From Bacillota bacterium (GTDB lineage: Bacteria; Bacillota_E; RBS10-35; JAJYVN01): 8,858 bases of DNA. The translations under genes were made by a program, and so were the position numbers. The notes beneath the pieces were generated by a model. It made no database searches, had not been told where the DNA came from, and worked only from the letters and a program-made list of their open reading frames with translations. This document shows positions 1 through 6,412 of the stretch, in pieces. The stretch's first letter is position 1; every line of letters starts with the position of its first letter. The stretch lies in the NCBI GenBank assembly GCA_021846605.1, contig JAJZWQ010000129.1:1-8858 (forward strand), read 5' to 3'.

Positions 1-125
1 GCCCGCCCCTGCTTGGACAGCGCCAGCGTGATCGCCGCCGTCAACGACGTCTTGCCGTGGTCCACGTGCCCGATCGTCCCCACGTTCGCGTGCGGCTTCG
101 TCCGCTCGAACTTCCGCTTCCCCAT
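1..125 (-). CDS. tuf: Elongation factor Tu, N-terminal fragment (continues beyond the window)
   Basis: EF-Tu is the cytosolic GTPase that carries aminoacyl-tRNA to the ribosomal A site. Only 41 complete codons and two extra bases are inside the window; the gene runs off the left edge. The protein starts [20 protein letters not shown] and contains the intact P-loop GHVDHGKT at residues 19-26, followed by [15 protein letters not shown], which is the standard EF-Tu N-terminus. The ATG at 123-125 is chosen because translation from it aligns end to end with the family; a purine-rich stretch GAGGG (129-133) and a G6 run (135-140) lie just upstream. It follows fusA after 39 bases in the usual str operon position. 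That gap and the end of fusA hold a strong hairpin, described separately. Identity is secure even from this fragment. Confidence 0.97.
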   Translation of the reverse strand, partial: MGKRKFERTKPHANVGTIGHVDHGKTSLTAAITLALSKQGR

Positions 126-155
126 CCACCCTCGCCCCCCTCGACTGCATGCACC

Positions 156-180
156 GGCCGGGCGTCAGCCCCGCCCGGCC
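156..180 (-). other. Perfect hairpin with the fusA stop codon in its loop
   Basis: Bases 156-164 (ggccgggcg) and 172-180 (cgcccggcc) are exact reverse complements, giving a 9-bp all-GC stem with a 7-base loop (165-171). On the minus-strand mRNA the loop reads GGGCUGA, whose last three bases are the fusA stop codon. No U-run follows the stem, so it does not look like a classical intrinsic terminator. It may shape translation termination or coupling to tuf, protect a processed 3' end, or set the fusA to tuf ratio. The structure is seen in the sequence; any function is inference. Confidence 0.6.
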
Positions 181-2252
181 TTCCCCTTGATCACGGCCTC
201 CGCCACGTGGCGGGGGACCTCCTCGTAGTGGTCCGGCACCATGCTGAAGATGCCGCGCCCCTGGGTGCGCGACCGCAGGTTGGTCACGTACCCGAACATC
301 TCGGCCAGCGGGACCAGCGCCCGCACGACCAGGGACCCGCCCCGCGGGTCGCTCCCCTGGATGTGCCCGCGCCGGGCGCTCAGGTCGCCCATGATGTCCC
401 CCATGAACTCCTGCGGAACGCTCACCTCGACCCGCATCACCGGTTCCAGCAGACACGGCTCGGCGCGCTGCGCACCCTCCTTGAGGGAGAGCGAGCCGGC
501 GATCTTGAAGGCCATCTCGGAAGAGTCCACCTCGTGGTAGGAGCCATCGTGGACCGTGGCCCGCACGTCGACCAGCGGGAAGCCCGCCAGCACGCCTCCC
601 GCCATGGCCTCGCGGATCCCCTGGTCGATGGCCGGGACGTACTCCTTGGGGATGACACCGCCGACGATCTTGTTGACGAACTCATACCCCTTGCCGCGCT
701 CCAGGGGCTGGTAGAGCACCACGCAGTGCCCATACTGGCCACGCCCGCCGGACTGGCGCACGAAGCGGCCGACCGCGTCGGCCTCGCGCGTGAAGGTCTC
801 CTTGTATGCCACCTGGGGCTTGCCGACCGAGACGTCCACCTTGAACTCGCGGAGCAGCCGGTCGACCATGATCTCCAACTGCAGTTCCCCGACCCCGGCG
901 ATGATCGTCTGCCCGGTCTCCTGGTCGGTGAAGAACCGGAACGTCGGGTCCTCCTCGGCCAGCTTGGCCAGGGCCTCGCTCATCTTGTCCTGGTCGGCCT
1001 GTGTCTTGGGCTCGACCGCCATCGAGATGACCGGCTCCTGGAAGTGCATCGCCTCGAGTTGGATCGGCGCGTCCTCGCTGCAGAGGGTGTCACCGGTACC
1101 CGTGTCCCGCAGCCCGACCGCCGCCACGATATCCCCCGTCTGTGCCACGTCGACGTCCTCGCGGTGGTTGGCGTGCATGCGCAGGAGTCGGCTGATGCGC
1201 TCGCGCCTGCGCTTCTTGGAGTTGTAGATGTAGCTTCCGGCCTTGAGCGTTCCCGCGTACACGCGGAGGAAGGTGATCCGCCCCACGAATTGGTCCGTCG
1301 CAATCTTGAAGGCCAGTGCGGTGAGCGGCTCCTCGTCGGCCGCCGCGCGCTCGGCGGCCTCGCCCGAATCCGGATCGATCCCGTGCACCGCGGGCACGTC
1401 CAGGGGCGAGGGCAGGTACTCGATGACCGCGTCGAGCAGAGGCTGGACGCCCTTGTTGCGGTAGCTCGCCCCACAGGTCACGGGCACCAGCTTCAGGGCG
1501 CAGGTCCCGCGGCGCAGGGCCGTGCGCAACTGCGCCTCAGACGGCGTGCCGCCGTCCAGGTACAGGGCCATGAGTTCGTCGTCGTGCTCGGCGGCCGCCT
1601 CCACCAACAACTCTCGGTAGTGATCGACCACATCGGCCATCTCCGCCGGGACCTCGGCCTCCACGCTCTGCGTCCCCAGGTCGTCGGTGAAGAGGACAGC
1701 CTTGCGGGCGACCAAGTCGACGATGCCGCGAAAGTCGTCCTCGGCTCCGATGGGCAGTTGCAGGGCCACGGGATGGGCCCCCAGGCGCTCCCGCATCTGG
1801 TCCAGCACCGAGGGGAAGTCCGCGCCGATCACGTCCATCTTGTTGACGAAGGCGATGCGGGGCACCCGGTAGCGGTCCGCCTGCCGCCAAACGGTCTCCG
1901 ACTGGGGCTCGACGCCCTCTTTGGCGGCAAAGATGGCGATGACGCCGTCCAGAACGCGCAGGGAGCGCTCCACCTCAACGGTGAAGTCCACGTGGCCGGG
2001 CGTATCGATGATGTTGATGCGGTGTCCCTTCCAGGAACACGTCGTCGCCGCGGACGTGATGGTGATGCCGCGCTCCTGCTCCTGGACCATCCAGTCCATG
2101 GTCGCCGCGCCCTCGTGCACCTCCCCCATGCGGTGCAGCCGACCAGTGTAGAAGAGGATGCGCTCGGTGGTCGTCGTCTTGCCCGCGTCGATGTGGGCGG
2201 AGATGCCGATATTGCGCAGGTGCTTCAGTTCAGAGATCCGATCCTCAGCCAT
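165..2252 (-). CDS. fusA: Elongation factor G
   Basis: EF-G is the cytosolic translocase GTPase that moves tRNAs and mRNA through the ribosome and, with RRF, recycles post-termination complexes. The 695-residue product is full length for the family. The G domain shows AHIDAGKT (residues 19-26), the switch I motif RGITIT (61-66), DTPGH (83-87) and NKMD (137-140); domain II and the later EF-G domains follow, including the domain IV segment [11 protein letters not shown] and the C-terminal RSRTQGRG segment. Nothing is truncated and all nucleotide-binding motifs are intact, so this is a normal EF-G rather than a resistance paralogue. The ATG at 2250-2252 is preceded by GGGGAGGTGAG (2258-2268), a strong ribosome binding site. 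It lies 31 bases after rpsG and 39 before tuf, and is probably cotranscribed with both. Confidence 0.98.
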   Translation of the reverse strand: MAEDRISELKHLRNIGISAHIDAGKTTTTERILFYTGRLHRMGEVHEGAATMDWMVQEQERGITITSAATTCSWKGHRINIIDTPGHVDFTVEVERSLRVLDGVIAIFAAKEGVEPQSETVWRQADRYRVPRIAFVNKMDVIGADFPSVLDQMRERLGAHPVALQLPIGAEDDFRGIVDLVARKAVLFTDDLGTQSVEAEVPAEMADVVDHYRELLVEAAAEHDDELMALYLDGGTPSEAQLRTALRRGTCALKLVPVTCGASYRNKGVQPLLDAVIEYLPSPLDVPAVHGIDPDSGEAAERAAADEEPLTALAFKIATDQFVGRITFLRVYAGTLKAGSYIYNSKKRRRERISRLLRMHANHREDVDVAQTGDIVAAVGLRDTGTGDTLCSEDAPIQLEAMHFQEPVISMAVEPKTQADQDKMSEALAKLAEEDPTFRFFTDQETGQTIIAGVGELQLEIMVDRLLREFKVDVSVGKPQVAYKETFTREADAVGRFVRQSGGRGQYGHCVVLYQPLERGKGYEFVNKIVGGVIPKEYVPAIDQGIREAMAGGVLAGFPLVDVRATVHDGSYHEVDSSEMAFKIAGSLSLKEGAQRAEPCLLEPVMRVEVSVPQEFMGDIMGDLSARRGHIQGSDPRGGSLVVRALVPLAEMFGYVTNLRSRTQGRGIFSMVPDHYEEVPRHVAEAVIKGKAGRG

Positions 2253-2283
2253 CGCGTCTCACCTCCCCGCCATAACGCTGGGG

Positions 2284-2754
2284 TTACCAGCGATAGTGTG
2301 CGAATGCCCGGTTCGCCTCGGCCATCCGATGCAGATCTTCCTTCTGGCGCACCGAGGCCCCGGTGTTGTTGGACGCATCCAGGATCTCTGCGGCCAACCG
2401 GGCCGAACTGGCGCGCTCGTTGCGCCGACGGGTGAACTGCACCAGCCAGCGCAGGGCCAGGCTCGTGCGCCGCTCCGGCCGGACCTCGGAAGGCACCTGG
2501 AGCGTGGCGCCGCCCACGCGGCGCGGCCGCACTTCCAGCGTGGGAGAAATATTGCGCATCGCGGTCTCGAAGACTTCGAGCGGGTTGCGCTCGCTCTTGG
2601 CGGCAATCTCGTCGAACGCCTCGTAGACGAGGCGCTGCGCCAACCCCTTCTTGCCGTGCTGCATCATCTTGTTGACCAGACGCGCGACCAGCACGCTGTG
2701 ATACACGGGGTCGGCCGCAATCTCCCGCCTCTGGATCGTTCCGCGCCTGGGCAC
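2284..2754 (-). CDS. rpsG: 30S ribosomal protein S7
   Basis: S7 is a primary 16S rRNA binding protein that nucleates assembly of the 30S head and sits at the E site near the mRNA exit. The product is 156 residues, the common bacterial length. It begins MPRRGTIQRREIAADPVYHS and contains the conserved KMMQHGKKGLAQ and RRVGGATLQVPSEVRPERR segments, ending AEANRAFAHYRW. The start is GTG at 2752-2754: it gives the canonical MPRRG N-terminus and is preceded six bases upstream by GGGAGGGA (2761-2768). It lies 62 bases after rpsL; that gap holds a strong hairpin at the place where S7 autoregulates the str mRNA in E. coli. The stop is TAA, 31 bases before fusA. No anomalies are seen in the protein. 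Confidence 0.97.
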   Translation of the reverse strand: MPRRGTIQRREIAADPVYHSVLVARLVNKMMQHGKKGLAQRLVYEAFDEIAAKSERNPLEVFETAMRNISPTLEVRPRRVGGATLQVPSEVRPERRTSLALRWLVQFTRRRNERASSARLAAEILDASNNTGASVRQKEDLHRMAEANRAFAHYRW

Positions 2755-2773
2755 CCGACGTCCCTCCCGTGCT

Positions 2774-2807
2774 CCGGTGGGCGCCCCCCCTGGGGCGCCC
2801 CGACCGG
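2774..2807 (-). promoter_or_regulatory. Intercistronic hairpin between rpsL and rpsG, candidate S7 autoregulatory site
   Basis: Bases 2779-2787 (gggcgcccc) pair perfectly with 2792-2800 (ggggcgccc) around a 4-base loop. Beyond a two-base bulge (2801-2802) the outer arms ccggt (2774-2778) and accgg (2803-2807) add five more pairs. The total is 14 bp in a 62-base gap, ending only five bases before the rpsG Shine-Dalgarno (2761-2768). No U-run follows, so termination is unlikely. In E. coli, S7 binds the rpsL-rpsG intercistronic region and represses its own translation; this hairpin has the equivalent position. S7 binding here is inference from position, because the sequence does not obviously match the E. 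coli element. Confidence 0.5.
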
Positions 2808-2816
2808 CGGCATTCG

Positions 2817-3191
2817 TTACTTCTTGGGCCGCTTGGCTCCGTACTTGCTACGCCCGCGGCGCCGCTTGTCCACCCCACTGGCGTCCAGCGTGCCGCGAAT
2901 GATGTGGTAGCGCACGCCTGGGAGATCCGGCACGCGGCCCCCGCGCACCAGCACCACCGAGTGCTCCTGCAGGTTGTGTCCCTCGCCCGGGATGTAGGTG
3001 GTGACCTCCGTGCCGTTGGTCAACCGCACGCGGGCGATCTTGCGCAGCGCGGAGTTGGGCTTCCTCGGCGACGTGGTGCGCACCACCAGGCAGACGCCGC
3101 GGCGCTGCGGATTGCCGTGCAGCGCGGGCGCCTTGGACTTTTTGACCGCACTGCGCCGCCCCTGACGGATCAGCTGGTTGATCGTCGGCAC
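2817..3191 (-). CDS. rpsL: 30S ribosomal protein S12, with Arg43 and Pro88
   Basis: S12 lies at the 30S decoding centre, contacts helices 18 and 44 of 16S rRNA, and controls decoding accuracy. The 124-residue product starts [13 protein letters not shown] and keeps PNSALRK (45-51), [11 protein letters not shown] (68-78), DLPGVRYH (89-96) and the C-terminal [14 protein letters not shown] at 3189-3191 gives the standard N-terminus and length; the reading frame stays open far upstream, but that extension has no family similarity. A GGGGGTGGAG stretch lies directly upstream. An overlapping ATG (3191-3193) is out of frame. The protein is odd at two sites: residue 43 is Arg (codon AGG, 3063-3065) and residue 88 is Pro (codon CCG, 2928-2930), where almost all bacteria have Lys. 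Both are classical streptomycin-resistance positions. Asp89, methylthiolated by RimO in E. coli, is retained. Confidence 0.97.
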   Translation of the reverse strand: MPTINQLIRQGRRSAVKKSKAPALHGNPQRRGVCLVVRTTSPRKPNSALRKIARVRLTNGTEVTTYIPGEGHNLQEHSVVLVRGGRVPDLPGVRYHIIRGTLDASGVDKRRRGRSKYGAKRPKK

Positions 3192-3212
3192 ATCTCCACC
3201 CCCGCATGCTTC

Positions 3213-3236
3213 CACTGCGACACTGCGACACTGCGA
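3213..3236. repeat. Three tandem copies of the 8-mer CACTGCGA
   Basis: Bases 3213-3220, 3221-3228 and 3229-3236 are identical copies of cactgcga (TCGCAGTG on the transcribed strand), followed by the partial copy cagcga. They lie 22 bases upstream of the rpsL GTG inside the 140-base gap after the L7Ae-like gene. This is a short tandem repeat in the intercistronic leader of rpsL. It could vary in copy number by slippage or act as a protein or RNA binding array; no function can be assigned from sequence. Confidence 0.85.
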
Positions 3237-3331
3237 CAGCGAACCGGCACAAGTAGACGGCCCCCCGGCGGGTCCCGGGAAGCCGCTGTTGCGCCTCTCC
3301 GGTGACAGGATCGCCGCTGCTCGCCTCGGGA

Positions 3332-3598
3332 TCAGGATGCCCTGCCGGCCTGGGGGCCGAGGATCGCCGCTGAAGCGGCACCCACCTGCACCCCGCAGAT
3401 CTGGCCGAGGGTTCGCATGGTCTCGACCGGGTAGACCCCGATCGCCTTCTGCTGACACTGGGCGACGAGTTGACGCACAACGTGCGGCTCTGCGTCCAGG
3501 GCCACGAACACCGCCACGGCCTCGCCCCGCTCCACCGCCCGCAGGGTCTGTCGCGTCCCCACGGTCCGGCACCGTGCCTTGCGCAACTCTTCAAGCAT
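3332..3598 (-). CDS. L7Ae-like ribosomal protein (YbxF/YlxQ family, kink-turn RNA binding)
   Basis: The product is an 88-residue protein of the L7Ae/L30e/S12e/Gadd45 family. Bacterial members such as Bacillus YbxF bind kink-turn RNA and are encoded just before rpsL, exactly as here. Seen in the sequence: the RNA-binding motif [13 protein letters not shown] (residues 13-25), a central VFVALDAEP strand-turn (30-38) and the typical C-terminal [13 protein letters not shown] (68-80). Length is close to the roughly 82 residues of YbxF. The ATG at 3596-3598 has GGAAGGTG (3610-3617) upstream and begins about 28 bases after the predicted transcription start, so it is the first gene of the str transcript. 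It ends 140 bases before rpsL, an unusually long gap for this operon. The exact cellular role of bacterial members is not settled. Confidence 0.93.
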   Translation of the reverse strand: MLEELRKARCRTVGTRQTLRAVERGEAVAVFVALDAEPHVVRQLVAQCQQKAIGVYPVETMRTLGQICGVQVGAASAAILGPQAGRAS

Positions 3599-3632
3599 GG
3601 GTCAAAGCACCTTCCAGGCGAGACGCCCGCGT

Positions 3633-3661
3633 ATTCTAGCACCGGGATAGACCGGCGTCAA
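3633..3661 (-). promoter_or_regulatory. Sigma70-type promoter for the str operon
   Basis: On the minus strand, TTGACG (3656-3661) is followed by exactly 17 bases and then TAGAAT (3633-3638); each hexamer matches consensus at five of six positions. TG at 3640-3641, one base before the -10, makes an extended -10. Expected transcription start is near 3626, about 28 bases before the L7Ae-like ATG. The discriminator (ACGCGGG) is GC-rich, as in stringently controlled ribosomal promoters, though this means little in so GC-rich a genome. The AT-containing hexamers stand out sharply from surrounding DNA. The promoter should drive the L7Ae-like gene, rpsL, rpsG, fusA and tuf independently of rpoC. Confidence 0.85.
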
Positions 3662-3672
3662 ACGAATTCGCC

Positions 3673-3696
3673 GCACGGCGCTGCACGGCCGCACGG
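3673..3696. repeat. Three GCACGG repeats upstream of the str promoter
   Basis: The hexamer gcacgg occurs at 3673-3678, 3683-3688 and 3691-3696 (CCGTGC on the transcribed strand). The outer two copies extend to the 9-mer gccgcacgg (3670-3678 and 3688-3696). The first copy also lies in the palindrome CGCCGCACGGCG (3669-3680). The cluster begins about eight bases upstream of the -35 hexamer, where an activator or upstream element would sit. Chance occurrence in GC-rich DNA is possible. Confidence 0.5.
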
Positions 3697-3733
3697 GAAT
3701 GCGTTCGGCGCGCGGCTGCGGCGGACGGGTGGG

Positions 3734-5164
3734 CTACGCCGGCGGCGCCCCAGTGTCCCCCCCGTCGCGCAGGCCGCGAATGGCTGCCGTGGCGTCCGCC
3801 GCGGCGGTATCCGCCGCATCCCGGTCCACGGGGTGGGCGCTGTAACGCGCCTCTTCATAGAGGCGGGTGAGGTTCCGCAACTCCGGCGCCGCTCCCCCCA
3901 CCTTGGGCTCCAGGGCGGTGCGATACCGCCGGGGGCTGAAGCCCGGCGGGCGCACGTGCCCTTTCCGCCTGCCCGCCGCGAGCAGCCTGCGGTACGCCAG
4001 CCGGACGCGCCTCCGGGGATCGCCCGCACCAGAGCGCGGCGCCTGCCGCACGGCGCGAGGCGCCTCCACCGCCAGCGGACGGCTCCCGCGGCGCCCGGGG
4101 GCGCGCGGGCGGCGGGCGCCGAAATCCGGACGCAGCCGCGCGAAGAACGCGAAAAGGGAGAGCAGCGCCTCCCACCAACCCGTCAAGAGGAGCAGCAGCG
4201 CCCGCCACCACCCGCCCCAGGTCCCCGGCCGGCGTGATCGCCACGCGCTCCAGGCCAGCCGCAGGAGCCCCGCGGTCAGCAAGACGGCGAGCAGGGCCCA
4301 CAGGACATGCCACAGGATCGACGGCGGGTGATGGGTCAGCGGGCCGGCCGGGGGAGGGGCGGAGGTGGACCCGGGCCCGTGCGCCACAGGCGGCGACGGC
4401 AACGTCTGGGGACGGCCCGAGGTCTTGCTGGCCGCTGAGGGCGTCGCGCTCCGGGGGAACAGCGCGGGATAGGCCGGCAGCAGCGCCGCCAGGACGACAC
4501 AGGCCGCGGCCACCAACGCACCGAACCGGCGGACGCGCGCGCCGGGCGGGGCTCCCTCGAGCAGGAGCAGGCGCAGGCCGCTGGACAGCAGCAGCAGGCC
4601 GCACAGGACCTGGATCCCCATGCCCGCCAGGGCCAGGCCGGGCGCCACCGCGCTGGCGGAGGGGCGCAGGGCGCGGGCCAGAACGGCCAGCGCCCCCACC
4701 GCCAGGAACTGGCCGGCGATGGTCTCCCGCAGGTCCTGCACCGCGTTCAGCCGCACCTCCAGCACGCGCGGCGCCCCGGGACCCGTGCGGTGGGTGGCCG
4801 CCACCAGCGGTTGCCACACCCGGCCCGTCTGCCACCAGATCCCCAGCACGACCGCGGCGGCAAGTGGCAGGATCGGCAGCGTCGAGGGATGTGTGGCGCT
4901 CCAGGCCGCGACGAGGGCGACCCCGGCCGGCGGCGCCACCCATGCCACTCGGGTGGCCGCCCCCGGGCGCTCGACCAGGCAGCGCACCAGGACGGCCACG
5001 GCCATTCCCGCCGCCAGCGCGGGCCAGGCGAGGGTGCGTACGGGAAGCCAGGCCCAGGCGGCGCAGGCCACCGCGGTCGTTCCGCACTCCAACCCCAGGA
5101 TCAGCGCGGCCACGCCGGGCACACGCCCGCGCGGGGAGCCGCCCGCGGCCAGCTCTATTGCCAC
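3734..5164 (-). CDS. Polytopic membrane protein with C-terminal DUF4129, TgpA-like but lacking a transglutaminase core
   Basis: The product is a 476-residue integral membrane protein. Hydrophobic segments lie at about residues 16-40, 44-63, 73-91, 96-111, 147-166, 174-202 and 213-236. A Pro/Ser-rich hydrophilic stretch follows (237-283), then two more hydrophobic segments (284-305, 317-344), a basic linker and a DUF4129 domain (about 384-465; AYRRLL, the PPGFSPRRY segment, LYEEARYSAHPV). Known TgpA-type proteins have an N-terminal membrane bundle, an external transglutaminase-like domain, a membrane helix and DUF4129. Here the catalytic core appears replaced by the short Pro-rich stretch, and no Cys-His-Asp core is visible. 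GTG at 5162-5164 is chosen because it overlaps the DUF58 stop by 10 bases and follows GGAGGGGGAG (5170-5179); the frame is open further upstream but only as a shadow of the DUF58 gene. Function is unknown; cell-envelope work with the DUF58 partner is inferred. Confidence 0.85.
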   Translation of the reverse strand: MAIELAAGGSPRGRVPGVAALILGLECGTTAVACAAWAWLPVRTLAWPALAAGMAVAVLVRCLVERPGAATRVAWVAPPAGVALVAAWSATHPSTLPILPLAAAVVLGIWWQTGRVWQPLVAATHRTGPGAPRVLEVRLNAVQDLRETIAGQFLAVGALAVLARALRPSASAVAPGLALAGMGIQVLCGLLLLSSGLRLLLLEGAPPGARVRRFGALVAAACVVLAALLPAYPALFPRSATPSAASKTSGRPQTLPSPPVAHGPGSTSAPPPAGPLTHHPPSILWHVLWALLAVLLTAGLLRLAWSAWRSRRPGTWGGWWRALLLLLTGWWEALLSLFAFFARLRPDFGARRPRAPGRRGSRPLAVEAPRAVRQAPRSGAGDPRRRVRLAYRRLLAAGRRKGHVRPPGFSPRRYRTALEPKVGGAAPELRNLTRLYEEARYSAHPVDRDAADTAAADATAAIRGLRDGGDTGAPPA

Positions 5165-6339
5165 CGGATCTCCCCCTCCGCGGTGACCGGGAGGACGCGG
5201 GCCCCCGGACAGGCCGGCAGGGCGCGCGGGTCCAAGCCGATGAGGGTGACGGGGTGGCCGCGCGCGGCGATCGCGCTGGCCGCCGCCCACACGTCGGGGT
5301 CGTGGCCGGGGGTCAGGACGACCAGGGCCTCCCCGAGCGCCAGGCGGGCGTCCGCCAGGAGCAGGTGGGCCAGCCCGGGGCCGGGCGCCGGCTGGAGGGT
5401 GGCCAACACCTCAAGCACCTCGCGCCGGTGGCGCCACCCCGTTCGGGGTGGGATCCGCACCAGCCGCGCCGGATCCTCCCGCCGCTCGCTGCCCTCGGTC
5501 ACGTACCGCACGGACCGCGCATAGCTGAGCAGGCCGACGGGGTGCGGTCCGTCGGGCGGCGCCCAGACGTAGGAGGCGGCGACGCACAGCGCCCGCTCGA
5601 CGCCCCGCCGGGGCGCGTGCCCCTGCCAGGCGGCGGTATCCAGGTTCAGGACGATGGTGAGCAGGCGTTCGCGCACCCGCGGAAACTCCCGGACCTGGAG
5701 GGTCTGCTGGCGGGCGGTCGCCTTCCAGGCGATCCAGCGCAGCGGATCACCCGGGCGGTAGTCGCGCAGGCCGAGCACGAACTCCTCGCGGAAGGGACTG
5801 GCCGCGTGGCGCCGCGGGCCCACCGGCAGGAGAGGGGGGACCGGAAACGGAGGTAGCGGGAACACGGTGGGATACACGGTGATCCACAGGGACACGTCCG
5901 CGTGGCCCGATACCGTCCGCAGGCCGAACCAGTCGCCCAGCGCATACTCGAGGCGGCCGATGTGGTAGCGCCCGCGGCGGCCGGGACGGAAGGCGTAGCG
6001 AAAGGTGGCCCGTCCCGCCGCGGCAATGGCCGCGCGGCCCTGGAGCGACCCTCCGGCCTCCAGGTGCACGGGCAACGGGGCGCGCAGCCACAGCCAGGGG
6101 ATGGGGAGGCGCCCCCGGTTGAAGACGGTGATCTCGACTTCCACGGCCTCTCCGGGCGGGATGTGCGTGGCAGACAGCCGCTGACCGAAGAGGAGGGAGC
6201 GGTCGGCCGTGCGCACGAGCACGAGGGCCGCGACCCAGACCGCCACCATGGCATAGACGAGCAGGGCCAGCGGGCGGCTGGCGAACAGGGCGGCGGCGAC
6301 AGCCAGGACAACCAGGGACACGATCCAGGAGATCCGCAT
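5155..6339 (-). CDS. DUF58 family membrane-anchored protein
   Basis: This 394-residue protein has two N-terminal hydrophobic segments (about residues 5-22 and 26-43), a beta-rich region (60-160, including GDWFGL at 135-140) and the family signature YRPGDPLRWIAWKATAR (194-210). The C-terminal part is von Willebrand A-like; LNLDTAAWQG (231-240) occupies the place of a metal-binding motif but looks degenerate. DUF58 proteins are usually encoded beside MoxR AAA ATPases and transglutaminase/DUF4129 membrane proteins; their biochemical role is poorly defined. Here the DUF4129 gene follows with a 10-base overlap, but no MoxR gene is visible. The ATG at 6337-6339 puts the membrane segments at the very N-terminus; upstream is GGGGGGCGGG (6345-6354). 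The pair is probably read through from rpoC or from an unseen promoter in the 454-base gap. Confidence 0.93.
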   Translation of the reverse strand: MRISWIVSLVVLAVAAALFASRPLALLVYAMVAVWVAALVLVRTADRSLLFGQRLSATHIPPGEAVEVEITVFNRGRLPIPWLWLRAPLPVHLEAGGSLQGRAAIAAAGRATFRYAFRPGRRGRYHIGRLEYALGDWFGLRTVSGHADVSLWITVYPTVFPLPPFPVPPLLPVGPRRHAASPFREEFVLGLRDYRPGDPLRWIAWKATARQQTLQVREFPRVRERLLTIVLNLDTAAWQGHAPRRGVERALCVAASYVWAPPDGPHPVGLLSYARSVRYVTEGSERREDPARLVRIPPRTGWRHRREVLEVLATLQPAPGPGLAHLLLADARLALGEALVVLTPGHDPDVWAAASAIAARGHPVTLIGLDPRALPACPGARVLPVTAEGEIRWQ

Positions 6340-6368
6340 CGGCGCCCGCCCCCCAGCGAGGGGTCGGA

Positions 6369-6412
6369 TCCGGCGGCCCCCGGGCCCGGATCAGGCCCAC
6401 GGGGCCGCCGGA
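6369..6412 (-). other. Two-tier leader hairpin upstream of the DUF58 gene
   Basis: Bases 6369-6380 (tccggcggcccc) and 6401-6412 (ggggccgccgga) are exact 12-bp inverted repeats separated by 20 bases. Within the loop, gggcc (6382-6386) can pair with ggccc (6394-6398). The structure ends 29 bases before the DUF58 ATG. There is no U-run after it. A 14-codon minus-strand frame with an ATG at 6433-6435 ends with TGA at 6391-6393 inside the loop, which would let a ribosome melt the stem. Attenuation is only a possibility; the inverted repeat itself is clear. Confidence 0.55.

Noticed and set aside
57..2435. 792-residue open frame on the plus strand opposite fusA and rpsG
   Set aside because: It is antisense to two certain genes, rich in Arg/His/Pro/Leu as expected from the complement of GC-rich codons, and has no recognisable domain.
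3307..3372. 13-base direct repeat aggatcgccgctg at 3307-3319 and 3360-3372
   Set aside because: One copy encodes conserved residues near the L7Ae-like C-terminus; the other, past its stop, is probably a chance or small local duplication with no further structure.
2817..3572. A 251-residue version of S12 with a long N-terminal extension
   Set aside because: The extension crosses the L7Ae-like gene out of frame and has no family similarity; GTG at 3189-3191 gives the canonical 124-residue protein.
5165..5290. A 42-residue N-terminal extension of the DUF4129 protein
   Set aside because: It lies inside the DUF58 gene, is Arg/Pro/Gly-rich, and the GTG at 5162-5164 has a good ribosome binding site and the usual coupled overlap.
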